Source: Streptomyces tanashiensis
GTDB taxonomy: Bacteria; Actinomycetota; Actinomycetes; Streptomycetales; Streptomycetaceae
Assembly: GCF_014648895.1 (NCBI RefSeq)
Contig: NZ_BMRZ01000007.1
Span: forward strand, 124,001 to 188,000
Reading direction: 5' to 3'
DNA length: 64,000 nt
Shown: piece by piece, positions 15,639-23,787 of the stretch
Layout of the letters: each line of letters opens with the position of its first letter
Position numbering within the stretch: position 1 is the first letter of the stretch
Notes under the pieces: generated by a model
Database searches by the model: none
Told to the model about the DNA's origin: nothing
Seen by the model: the letters and a program-made list of their open reading frames with translations, nothing else
Translations under genes and position numbers: made by a program

Positions 15639-17231
15639 CTACTGCCCCACCCGCCCCGGCTGGAGCACCTTGCTGAACAGCACCGTCCCGCCCTCGGCCC
15701 GCAGCCGTACCGTCAGCTCCCCGCTGTGGCCGTCGATGTCGACCTCGCCGAAGTACTGCGGGCTCTCCATCGGCGACAGGTTCGCCCGCTCCGGCGCCCG
15801 CACGAACACCCGCTCCGGGCCGAAGGTCGCGTCCAGCGCGTTCGCCGGGAACCCGCCCGCGGCCAGCGGCCCGGACACGAACTCCCAGAACGGGGCGAAG
15901 TCCTGGAAGGCCGCCCGCTCCGGCGCGTAGTGCTGTGCCGAGGTGTAGTGGACGTCCGCCGTCAGCCACACCGTGCCGGTGATCCGCCGGTGCTTCACGA
16001 AGCGCAGCAGCTCGGCGATCTGGAGCTCCCGGCCCAGCGGCGCACCCGGGTCGCCCTGCGCGATCGCCTCGAAGTTCGCGGCGCCGTCCGGGACGACCAG
16101 ACCGATCGGCATGTCCGCCGCGAGCACCTTCCACACGGCCCGGGACGCGGCCAGCTCCCGCTTGAGCCAGGCCAGCTGCTCGGCACCGAGGATGCCGGTG
16201 GTGTCGTCGGCCTGCCGGCCGGGCGAGTTGGCGTTCCGGTACGAGCGCATGTCGAGCACGAACACGTCGAGCAGCGGCCCGTACCGCACGACCCGGTGCA
16301 TCCGCCGCTCGCGCCCGTCCCCGCGCGCGTGGAGCGTGGAGACCGGGAAGTACTCGCCGAACGCGCGCGAGGCGCGGGCCGCGAGGACGTCCACGTCCTT
16401 CTCGGTGTAGCGGGCGTCGTCCAGGATCTGGCCCGGGTACCAGTTGTTGCGCACCTCGTGGTCGTCCCACTGCACCACCGACGGCACCTGCGCGTTGAAC
16501 GCCCGGACGTTGTGGTCGAGGAGGTTGTAGCGGAAGTTGCCCCGGTACTCGTCGAGCGTCTCGGCGACCTTCGCCTTCTCCGGCGTCGTGACGTTCCGCC
16601 AGACCCGCCCGTCCGGCAGGGTCACGCTCGGCTGGATGACCCCGTCGGCGTAGATCGTGTCGCCGCTGCACAGGAAGAAGTCCGGGTCGAGCCGGCGCAT
16701 CTCCTCGTAGGCGCGGAAGCCCCCGATGTCCGGGTTGATGCCCCAGCCCTGCCCCGCGATGTCGCCCGACCACAGGAAGCGCACCCCGTCGCGGCGCCGG
16801 TCCGGGGCCGTACGGAACGTGCCGAGGACCGGCTCGCCCGTCCGGCGCGGATCGTCCGGGTCGACGAGGGTGACGCGGTAGTGGATCTGCTCGCCCGCCG
16901 GCAGCCCGCGCAGGGCGGTCGTGCCGGTGAAGTCCGTGCCCGCGCCGATCAGCGGCCCCAGATGGCGGCGCGCGTGCCGGAAGGACTCGGTCGCCGAGGT
17001 CTCCACGAGCATCCGCGCGGGCCGGTCCGCACGCACCCACACCAGACCGGAGGAGGCCGTGACGTCACCCGCCTGCACGCCCCACTCGGCCCGGGGCCGG
17101 CCCGAGAGCGCGAACGCCGGGGCGGCGAGCCCGGTTCCGCCGAGGGTGAGCGCCGCCGACGCGGCCAGCGAGCCGCGCAGGACGCTGCGCCGCGCGGGGG
17201 AGGGCGAGGAGCCGGGCACGGGAAGGGACAT
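15639..17231 (-). CDS. phoD: Alkaline phosphatase D (PhoD), Tat-exported
   Basis: A 530-residue phosphodiesterase/alkaline phosphatase of the PhoD family. The N-terminus carries a twin-arginine signal (SPARRSVLRGSLAASAAL, then an Ala-rich stretch to AAPAFA). A PhoD N-terminal beta domain (GDVTASSGLVWVRADRPARM) precedes the metallophosphatase core, with SGDIAGQGWGINP, CSGDTIYADG, WDDHEVRNNW and TADVHY, the Ca/Fe-site ligands. The ATG at 17229-17231 has a strong GGAGG site 8 nt upstream. It is secreted through Tat and releases phosphate from esters. I see no clear direct-repeat PHO box upstream. Confidence 0.93.
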   Translation of the reverse strand: MSLPVPGSSPSPARRSVLRGSLAASAALTLGGTGLAAPAFALSGRPRAEWGVQAGDVTASSGLVWVRADRPARMLVETSATESFRHARRHLGPLIGAGTDFTGTTALRGLPAGEQIHYRVTLVDPDDPRRTGEPVLGTFRTAPDRRRDGVRFLWSGDIAGQGWGINPDIGGFRAYEEMRRLDPDFFLCSGDTIYADGVIQPSVTLPDGRVWRNVTTPEKAKVAETLDEYRGNFRYNLLDHNVRAFNAQVPSVVQWDDHEVRNNWYPGQILDDARYTEKDVDVLAARASRAFGEYFPVSTLHARGDGRERRMHRVVRYGPLLDVFVLDMRSYRNANSPGRQADDTTGILGAEQLAWLKRELAASRAVWKVLAADMPIGLVVPDGAANFEAIAQGDPGAPLGRELQIAELLRFVKHRRITGTVWLTADVHYTSAQHYAPERAAFQDFAPFWEFVSGPLAAGGFPANALDATFGPERVFVRAPERANLSPMESPQYFGEVDIDGHSGELTVRLRAEGGTVLFSKVLQPGRVGQ

Positions 17232-17418
17232 GGAAACGCCTCCGGGGTCGGTCGTTCGGTCGAGGACGGTGCGCGCCGACCCGTGCCTGACGGCCGGGGT
17301 GCGCCTGCCCATGCCTAACGGCCGGGTGCGGCGCCCGCGCGAACCCCGCGTGAACAGATCGCCGTTCGGGCCTCTGGATCTCGGGCTTGCGGTCGCCCGG
17401 GCCCGAACTCCTCCTCCC

Positions 17419-17499
17419 GGATCCAAGATCCAGTATCCGAATTCCGAATATGGGACCCAGGATCCTGGATCCGATATTCGGATGCTGGATCTTGGATCC
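17419..17499. repeat. 81-bp AT-rich compound palindrome
   Basis: Outer arms of 24 bp (17419-17442 and 17476-17499) match with one mismatch. Both are built from GATCC units (GGATCCAAGATCC and its complement). An inner CAGGATCCTGG palindrome and paired TCCGAATAT/ATATTCGGA lie between. It begins 3 nt past the MocR stop and ends about 190 bp before the phoD start. GC content is far below the flanks. Terminator hairpin, multi-site operator and small repeat element are all possible. Confidence 0.85.
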
Positions 17500-17501
17500 A
17501 G

Positions 17502-18911
17502 TCACCCGTTCCCCAACGCCCCCGACACCAGCCGGATCCCCGTCGCGATCACCGAGGGCGCCAGGTGCGCGTACCCGATGACGAGCCGTACGTCCCCGTC
17601 CGAGGGCCGCGCGGTGCCGTACTCCTCCAGGGGCCGCAGTGCCACCCCCGCCTCCGCCGCCCGCGCGAGGAACCGCTCCGGGGGCCCGAACCGCCCCGGT
17701 ACGCGCGCGATGACGTGGAGTCCGGCCGCGATGCCGCTCACCCGGGTGCCGGGCAGGTGATCCGCGAGCGCGGCCAGCAGCGCGTCCCGCCGCTCCCGGT
17801 AGGCGCGTTGGCAGCGGCGCAGCTGCCGGTCGTACCCGCCCCGCGTCACGAACTCCGCGAGGACGGCCTGGTCGAGCGCGGGATTGCCGAGGTCCATCGT
17901 CCGCTTGCGCTCGACGACCTCGTCGAGCAGCGCCTCGGGGACGAGCATCCAGCCGAGCCGCAGCCCCGGAGCGAGCGACTTGCTGACCGAGCCCGCGTAC
18001 GCGACCCGCTCCGGGTCGAGGCCCTGGAGCGCGCCGACGGGGGCACGGTCGTAGCGGAAGTCGCCGTCGTAGTCGTCCTCCAGGACGTACCCGTCGACCG
18101 CGCGCGCCCAGTCGAGGAGCGAGGCCCGGCGCTCCGCCGACCAGCTGATGCCGGACGGGAACTGGTGCGAGGGCGTGACCACCACGGCCCGCACCCCGGA
18201 GCCGGCGAGCGGCCCCGGCCGCAGCCCCTCCTCGTCCAGCGGCAGCCACACCGTCTCCATGCCGGTCGAGGCGAACAGCCGCCCGTGCTCCGGGCTGCCG
18301 GGGTCCTCGATCCCGATCCGGCGCAGCCCGCGCGCGTGCAGCACGAATCCGAGCAGCGTCGACGCCTGCGCCACGCCCGAACAGACCACGAGCCGCTCCG
18401 GATCGGCCACCACACCCCGGCGCCGCGTCAGCAGCGCGGCCAGCGCCTCGCGCAGTGCGGGCAGCCCGCGCGGGTCCGGGTAGCCGAGCGCCGCGTGGGG
18501 GAGTGCGGCGAGCACGGACCGCTGTGCCGCCGCCCAGGCGCTCCTCGGGAACAGCGACAGGTCGGGGGTCCCCGGGCGGAAGTCCACCCGGACGCCGGGC
18601 GCCCCGGCGGACAGGTCGCGGGCCCCGCGCACGGCCGCCCTGGCCGCGCCGCCCACCCAGGTTCCCGCACCCCGGTCGCTGCGGAGGTAGCCCTCGGCCG
18701 TCAGCTGCTCGTACGCCTCGGTGACGAGCCCCCGTGAGACGCCCAGGTCGGCCGCGAGTTCGCGGGTCGACGGCAGCCGCGTCCCGGCCGGGAGCCGCCC
18801 CGAACGCACCGCGCCGCGCAGCGCCTCCTGCAGGGCCCGCCCCCGCCGCCGCGCCGGAGCGCCGGCGGCCGGCAGCAGCAGTTCCCACGCGGCCTGCCCC
18901 TCGCCCCTCAT
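17502..18911 (-). CDS. MocR-type regulator (GntR HTH + aminotransferase-like domain)
   Basis: A 469-residue PdxR/MocR-family regulator. The N-terminal GntR winged HTH (AVRSGRLPAGTRLPSTRELAADLGVSRGLVTEAYEQL) is joined to a fold-type I aminotransferase domain. That domain shows NPALD, EDDYDGDFRYD and the PLP lysine in AGSVSKSLAPGLRLGWM. Such regulators often bind PLP and control pyridoxal, GABA or amino-acid genes. It lies 43 bp downstream of a saccharopine-dehydrogenase-like gene on the same strand, so the two may be cotranscribed. The large palindrome follows its stop at once. Confidence 0.9.
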   Translation of the reverse strand: MRGEGQAAWELLLPAAGAPARRRGRALQEALRGAVRSGRLPAGTRLPSTRELAADLGVSRGLVTEAYEQLTAEGYLRSDRGAGTWVGGAARAAVRGARDLSAGAPGVRVDFRPGTPDLSLFPRSAWAAAQRSVLAALPHAALGYPDPRGLPALREALAALLTRRRGVVADPERLVVCSGVAQASTLLGFVLHARGLRRIGIEDPGSPEHGRLFASTGMETVWLPLDEEGLRPGPLAGSGVRAVVVTPSHQFPSGISWSAERRASLLDWARAVDGYVLEDDYDGDFRYDRAPVGALQGLDPERVAYAGSVSKSLAPGLRLGWMLVPEALLDEVVERKRTMDLGNPALDQAVLAEFVTRGGYDRQLRRCQRAYRERRDALLAALADHLPGTRVSGIAAGLHVIARVPGRFGPPERFLARAAEAGVALRPLEEYGTARPSDGDVRLVIGYAHLAPSVIATGIRLVSGALGNG

Positions 18912-18954
18912 GTCCCATGGCCCTTCTCGCCGTGCCGGGCCGGGAGTCCGTCGA

Positions 18955-20028
18955 TCAGTCCCGGTCGGGGTCCATGATGCCGAGGCCGCCGGTGGGCTCG
19001 TGGCGCACGTCCACGGAGAGGTGTCCGGACAGTGCGCGGAGGAAGTCGGGCGCGTCGAAGATCGCGCCGGCCGAGGCGACTCCGGTCGTCCGGGTCCGGC
19101 CGGTGAGGATCCGGTGGACCGCCTCCACCGCGAGCGGCGCCGTGACGGCGTAGATGTCCTGGCCGGCGGCGACCGCCCGGCGTTCCGTGTCCCCGGAGCG
19201 CACGACGACGTCCACCAGGAAGGTCTGCGCGGACCGGCCGCGCGCGTCGACGGCGGTCGGTGCCGACGCGTCCGGCGCCGACAGGTCCTGGGCCGCGTCG
19301 ACCGCCATGTACGTGCGGACCTCGGGCACCGCCAGGTGGCTGGGGACGGTCACGACGTCGGCCATCGTGAACTCGCCGATGACGGGCCGGGTGCCCAGGG
19401 GGGCGGGGAAGGGCCACTCCTGGACCGGGAGGGCGTCGTCGTGGTACTCGAGCCGCCCGCCGGTGTGGCGGACGTGCCGGCCGTTCCGCCGCTCCCGGGA
19501 GACCTTGCCGGCCGCGAGGGTGCCGGCGGTGGGGTGCCAGCTGCTCAGCCCGTACGCGACGTGCACCTCGTCGGCCGCCGTCCAGTCGCCCATGGCCGTG
19601 GTGGCGAGGAGGTCGCCGAGGCCTCCGTAGAAGGCCATCGCGGGGACGACGACCGTCCCCGCGGCGCGGGCCCGGTCGGCGAAGCGCGCGAAGGTGTCGG
19701 CGTTGGCCTCGATCTCGGCCGCCACGTCCACGTACGGGATCCCGGCGCGCAGCGCGGCCTCGATCACCGGGGCACCGGTCACGGCGAACGGCCCGGCGCA
19801 GTTGACGACGGCCGCCGCGCCCGCCAGCGCCCGGTCGAGCGAGGCCGGGTCGTCGACCGAGGCCGGGCGGACGTCGAGCCCCTCGTGGGAGGCGGCGAGC
19901 TCCCGCAGCCTGTCGGCGTCGCGGCCGGAGAGCGCCGGGACGTAGCCCCGCTCGAGCAGCTCCGCCACCACGAAGCGCCCGGTGTGACCGTAGGCGCCGA
20001 ACACCACGACCGTCTGACCCGATTCCAT
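18955..20028 (-). CDS. Saccharopine dehydrogenase-like NAD(P)-binding protein
   Basis: A 357-residue oxidoreductase-like protein. It begins with a Rossmann fold (TVVVFGAYGHTGRFVVAELLERG), then CAGPFAVTGAPVIEAALRAGIPYVDVAAE, typical of the saccharopine dehydrogenase NADP-binding family (trans-acting enoyl reductase type). ATG 20028 has GGGAG 6 nt upstream. Family members act on lysine metabolism or lipid and polyketide reduction, and many have no known substrate. It is divergent from a GlxA-type regulator 107 bp away and followed by a MocR regulator. Confidence 0.85.
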   Translation of the reverse strand: MESGQTVVVFGAYGHTGRFVVAELLERGYVPALSGRDADRLRELAASHEGLDVRPASVDDPASLDRALAGAAAVVNCAGPFAVTGAPVIEAALRAGIPYVDVAAEIEANADTFARFADRARAAGTVVVPAMAFYGGLGDLLATTAMGDWTAADEVHVAYGLSSWHPTAGTLAAGKVSRERRNGRHVRHTGGRLEYHDDALPVQEWPFPAPLGTRPVIGEFTMADVVTVPSHLAVPEVRTYMAVDAAQDLSAPDASAPTAVDARGRSAQTFLVDVVVRSGDTERRAVAAGQDIYAVTAPLAVEAVHRILTGRTRTTGVASAGAIFDAPDFLRALSGHLSVDVRHEPTGGLGIMDPDRD

Positions 20029-20119
20029 GACTTCTCCCGCGTTCCCGTTTATCGAATCTTCAACTACCCACATCCTGGCGCCCGGTGGGGATCGCCGCGA
20101 GTGTCCGGAACGCCATGCC

Positions 20120-20133
20120 CCGTACAATTACGG
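20120..20133 (+). promoter_or_regulatory. -10 box inside an inverted repeat, upstream of the GlxA-type regulator
   Basis: TACAAT (20123-20128) stands 7 nt before the ATG at 20136, a leaderless arrangement. The box lies within CCGTA-CAAT-TACGG, so a repressor bound there would block the promoter directly. Confidence 0.5.
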
Positions 20134-20135
20134 AC

Positions 20136-21095
20136 ATGGGTACGCTCGCGCTGGCCGTCACCGACGGCATGCTGCACTTCGAACTCTCCCTCGCGTACGA
20201 GGTCTTCGGCTCCCCGCCGTCCGCTGTGGCCGTCCCCTGGTACGACGTGACCGTCTGCGGACCGGGACCCGTCCAGGTCGAGCGGTTCCGCCTGGAACCC
20301 GACCGGGGGCTCGACCGGCTCCCGTACGCGGACACCGTGATCGTCCCCGGCTGGGCCGACGTCGACGAGGAGCCGCCCGCCGACCTGGTCGACGCGGTGC
20401 GCGCGGCCCACGACGCGGGCGCGCGCGTGGCCTCCCTGTGCACGGGCGCGTTCGTCCTGGCCGCCGCCGGGCTGCTCGACGGCCGCCGCGCCACCACGCA
20501 CTGGGCGCACACCGAGGTCCTGGCCGAGCGGTACCCCCGGGTCGAGGTCGACCCCGACGTGCTCTACGTCGACAACGGCCGGGTGCTCACCTCCGCCGGC
20601 AAGGCCGCCGCGATGGACCTCTGCCTGCACCTCGTCCGCCTCGACCACGGCTCGGCCGTCGCCAACACGGTCGCCCGCCGCCTGGTCGTGCCCCCGCACC
20701 GGGACGGCGGCCAGGCCCAGTTCGTCACCGCCCCCGTGCCCACCCGGGAGGACCACCCGCTCACCGAGCTGCTGCCCTGGGCCGTCGAACGGCTCGGCGA
20801 GCCGCTGACCGTGGAGGACCTGGCCCGCCGGGCGCGGATGAGCTCCCGCCACCTGGGCCGCCACTTCCGCGCGGCGACCGGCACCACCCCGCTGCAATGG
20901 CTCCTCACCCAGCGGATCCGCCGCGCCCAGGAGCTCCTGGAGGCCACTGACGACAGCGTCGACGCCATCGCGGAAGCGACCGGCATGGGCACCGCCACGA
21001 CCCTCCGCCGGCACTTCAACCGCACGGTCGGCGTGCCCCCGGACACCTACCGCCGCACCTTCCGCTCCCGCACCCGCCCCGCGCCGGACGGGTGA
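20136..21095 (+). CDS. GlxA-family AraC-type transcriptional regulator
   Basis: A 319-residue regulator with an N-terminal DJ-1/PfpI-like (GATase-1) domain (LSLAYEVFG, DTVIVPGW, VASLCTGAFVLAAAGLLDGRRATTHW) and a C-terminal AraC double HTH (LARRARMSSRHLGRHFRAATGTTPLQWLLTQRI, then ATTLRRHFNRTVGVPP). The Cys in SLCTGAF is at the nucleophile elbow. ATG 20136 is chosen over in-frame ATGs upstream because of the -10 box placed 7 nt before it. It is divergent from the saccharopine-dehydrogenase-like gene, its likely target. Confidence 0.92.
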   Translation: MGTLALAVTDGMLHFELSLAYEVFGSPPSAVAVPWYDVTVCGPGPVQVERFRLEPDRGLDRLPYADTVIVPGWADVDEEPPADLVDAVRAAHDAGARVASLCTGAFVLAAAGLLDGRRATTHWAHTEVLAERYPRVEVDPDVLYVDNGRVLTSAGKAAAMDLCLHLVRLDHGSAVANTVARRLVVPPHRDGGQAQFVTAPVPTREDHPLTELLPWAVERLGEPLTVEDLARRARMSSRHLGRHFRAATGTTPLQWLLTQRIRRAQELLEATDDSVDAIAEATGMGTATTLRRHFNRTVGVPPDTYRRTFRSRTRPAPDG

Positions 21096-21368
21096 GGGCA
21101 GGGGTGCAGGACTGCATTCCTGCGACACGGCCCGGCTGCCGGCGTGCGGCCCTGCCCGGCCCCAGGGGTGGCCCGAGACCCACCCGTGACCTGCGGAAAG
21201 ATCAACGACGGGGGTTTCCGCCGGTTTCGCCGCCACGCGCACAGGATCGTCACCGAAACGACATACCGAGTGGTCGGAATCCCCTTACGCGGGGGCTATA
21301 CCCATGAGTAACGTACGCGGACCACCAGCGCCACCCGCCCGTCCCCGGGGCGGCAAGGAGCAAGATCG

Positions 21369-21980
21369 ATGTCGTACCACCAGTCTTTCCCCGGCCCACC
21401 GCCCATACCCCAGCACCCGAATGCCGGGCGGCACCGCCAAGAGGCGGCGTCGCAGTCCTGGGAGGGTGGATCGCCGTCCTGGGGCGCCGATCCACAGGCA
21501 GCCCGGTACTCGTCCCCGCGAGCGTGGGACTCCTCGCCACAGGGCTGGGACTCCGCGCAGCAGCCCTGGGGGGACGCGGCCCCGCAGCCGCAGCCGCAGC
21601 CGCCCGCCGCCGGCGACGATCGTGATGATCTGCACCGGCTCGGATCGGCTTACCGCAGGCTCCGCCGCGTCGCCACCTTCACCGCGCTCGGCTACTTCGC
21701 CGTCTTCCTCCTCCTGTCCGGCTACGCCCCCTCGATGATGACCGGCAACATCACCGGTGGTCTCACCATCGGTCTGGTCCTGGGGCTCCTCCAGCTGCCC
21801 GTGGCGCTGGCTGCGATCGCGCTGTACGAGCGGATCGCGCGCAACCGCGTCGACCCACTCGCCGCGACGATCCGCGAACGAGCCGAGCAGGCGGCCGCGG
21901 CAGCCGCGCCCCCGCCGGAGCGCCAGAGCCGCTCCGGACGTCCCGTGTGGAAGCAGCCCACCGGAGGTGCGCGCGCATGA
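21369..21980 (+). CDS. DUF485 family membrane protein
   Basis: A 203-residue protein. A long Pro/Gln/Ser-rich N-terminal tail (residues 1-85, with repeated WDS and PQPQP) precedes two transmembrane helices (FTALGYFAVFLLLSGYAPS and GGLTIGLVLGLLQLPVALAAIALY) of the DUF485 family. These small proteins are almost always coupled to acetate/solute symporters. Its stop overlaps the symporter start as ATGA. AAGGAG lies 8 nt before the ATG. The disordered tail is longer than in most DUF485 proteins. The 273 bp upstream hold a promoter region but no gene that I can see. Confidence 0.88.
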   Translation: MSYHQSFPGPPPIPQHPNAGRHRQEAASQSWEGGSPSWGADPQAARYSSPRAWDSSPQGWDSAQQPWGDAAPQPQPQPPAAGDDRDDLHRLGSAYRRLRRVATFTALGYFAVFLLLSGYAPSMMTGNITGGLTIGLVLGLLQLPVALAAIALYERIARNRVDPLAATIRERAEQAAAAAAPPPERQSRSGRPVWKQPTGGARA

Positions 21981-23596
21981 CCAGCTTCAGCTCCGAGGCC
22001 CAGACCATGTCGCTGATCGCGTTCATCGCGGTCATCACCGTCACGCTGCTGCTGTGCGTGATGACCGGCCCCGACCGTGACGACCTGGGCGATTTCTACA
22101 CCGGCTACCGCTCGCTCTCCCCCGTGCAGAGCGGCCTCGCGATCGCCGGCGACTACATCTCCGCCGGCACCGTGCTGGGCACCATCGGCATCATCGCGCT
22201 CGTCGGCTACGACGGCGTCACGCTCGCCCTGAGCACCGCGCTCTCGCTGGTCCTGATGATGTTCCTGCTCGCCGAACCGCTGCGTAACGCCGGCCGGTTC
22301 ACGATCGGCGACGTCCTCACCCGGCGTCTCCCCGGCCCCGCCGTGCGGATCACCACGGCCGCGGTCACCCTGACCGCACTGCTGCCGCTGGTGGTCTTCC
22401 AGCTCGCGGGCGCCGGCGATCTCCTCTCCGTCGTCCTCGGCTTCCACTCCGACGGCTTCAAGACCGGGGCGATCGTCTTCCTGGGCCTGCTGATGATCGC
22501 GTACGCGGCGATCGGCGGCATGAAGGGCACCGCCTTCATCCAGATCGTCAAGACCGTCGCCCTGTTCGGCGCGTCCCTCGCGATCGCCGCGCTCATCCTC
22601 AACCGCTTCGACTTCAGCCTGCCCTCCCTGCTGGACGCCGCCAAGCGCGGCAGCGGGGCGGGAGACGCCTATCTCGCCTCCGGTCTGCAGTTCGGCGGCA
22701 ACGAACTCGACATGATCAGCACTCAGTTGACGGTCGTGCTCGGCGCCGCGGTGCTGCCGCAGATCACCATGCGCATGTTCACCGCGCGCAGCGCGGCAGC
22801 CGTGCGGCGCTCGATGTCCTGGGCGGTGTCGACCGTCGTCGTGACCTGTCTGCTGATCGCCGTCATCGGCTTCGGCGCGGCGGCGATCGTCGGCCGCCAG
22901 GAGATCGTCGCCGGTGACCCGCAGGGCAAGACAGCGTTCCTCATGGTCAGCCAGGCCGTCATGGGCACGGACCAGACGACCTTCGAGACGCTGCTGTTCA
23001 CGGTCGTGTCGACAGCCATCTTCCTCACCCTGCTGGCCTCGGTCGCCGGGATCACCCTCGCCTGCGCCAACACCCTGGCGCACGACCTCATCACGCACGG
23101 GTTGCGCCGCAAGGCGCAACTGAAGGGCTCCGTGGAGATGGCCATCGCCCGGACCGCCGCGGCGGGCGTCGGGTTCGTGGCGATCGCGATCGCCGCCGGT
23201 GCACGGCATCTGAACCTTCAGGCACTGCTCACCCTGTCGTTCTGCATCGGCGCGTCCGCGGTCGCACCGGCCCTCGTCTACAGCCTCTTCTGGCGCCGCT
23301 ACTCCCGAACGGGACTTCTCTGCACCCTCATCGTGGGCAGCGCCTCCGCGTTCATCCTCATGACCGGCAGCAACCTGGTGTCCGGATCGCCCCAGGCGAT
23401 CTTCCCCGACCAGGACTTCAACTGGTTCCCGTTCACCACGTCGGGCATCCTCTCGGCCCCGCTGGGCTTCCTCGCGGGCTGGCTCGGCACGGTGCTCCGC
23501 GAACGTGACCCGGCCGACCAGCGCATGGGGTACGAAGCGGTGGAGGAGATGATCCTGGCCGGCGCCCCCGCGGCGAACAGCGCCTCCGCGTCCTGA
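21977..23596 (+). CDS. actP: Cation/acetate symporter (ActP-like, SSS family)
   Basis: A 539-residue sodium:solute symporter with about 13 transmembrane helices, matching ActP/MctC-type monocarboxylate transporters. Diagnostic blocks are FYTGYRSLSPVQSGLAIAGDYISAGTVLG, AYAAIGGMKGTAFIQIVK and LPQITMRMFTA. The ATG overlaps the DUF485 stop, with GGAGG upstream inside the preceding gene. It probably takes up acetate or a related short carboxylate together with the DUF485 partner. A strong terminator follows. Confidence 0.9.
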   Translation: MTSFSSEAQTMSLIAFIAVITVTLLLCVMTGPDRDDLGDFYTGYRSLSPVQSGLAIAGDYISAGTVLGTIGIIALVGYDGVTLALSTALSLVLMMFLLAEPLRNAGRFTIGDVLTRRLPGPAVRITTAAVTLTALLPLVVFQLAGAGDLLSVVLGFHSDGFKTGAIVFLGLLMIAYAAIGGMKGTAFIQIVKTVALFGASLAIAALILNRFDFSLPSLLDAAKRGSGAGDAYLASGLQFGGNELDMISTQLTVVLGAAVLPQITMRMFTARSAAAVRRSMSWAVSTVVVTCLLIAVIGFGAAAIVGRQEIVAGDPQGKTAFLMVSQAVMGTDQTTFETLLFTVVSTAIFLTLLASVAGITLACANTLAHDLITHGLRRKAQLKGSVEMAIARTAAAGVGFVAIAIAAGARHLNLQALLTLSFCIGASAVAPALVYSLFWRRYSRTGLLCTLIVGSASAFILMTGSNLVSGSPQAIFPDQDFNWFPFTTSGILSAPLGFLAGWLGTVLRERDPADQRMGYEAVEEMILAGAPAANSASAS

Positions 23597-23614
23597 CGCG
23601 TACGCCCCGACGAA

Positions 23615-23650
23615 AGGGCGCCCGGCCTGAAGTTCCAGGCCGGGCGCCCT
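23615..23650 (+). terminator. Terminator of the DUF485-actP operon
   Basis: Perfect 15-bp stem AGGGCGCCCGGCCTG / CAGGCCGGGCGCCCT with a 6-nt loop, 18 bp past the symporter stop. Confidence 0.8.
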
Positions 23651-23662
23651 CTCGGCTGTCCC

Positions 23663-23751
23663 GAAGTGTCCAGGGGGTGTCGTGTCGATCAGGCCGGGCT
23701 CGCGCGCCCGGCGCTCCGAAGTGGTCCCCGATGGCGCGACGGAAGTGGACC
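23663..23751. repeat. Three GAAGTG(G)WCC boxes before the DMT gene
   Basis: GAAGTGTCCA at 23663, GAAGTGGTCC at 23718 and GAAGTGGACC at 23742. The last runs into the near-palindrome GAAGTGGACCTTC. Possible regulator half-sites. Confidence 0.35.
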
Positions 23752-23774
23752 TTCAACGGGGCCGCGCCGCTTCC

Positions 23775-23780
23775 TAGCGT
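23775..23780 (+). promoter_or_regulatory. -10 box for leaderless DMT transporter mRNA
   Basis: TAGCGT, 7 nt (CGGAGGC), ATG 23788. The GGAGG here is only 1 nt from the ATG, too close to act as a ribosome site, which supports leaderless initiation. Confidence 0.5.
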
Positions 23781-23787
23781 CGGAGGC

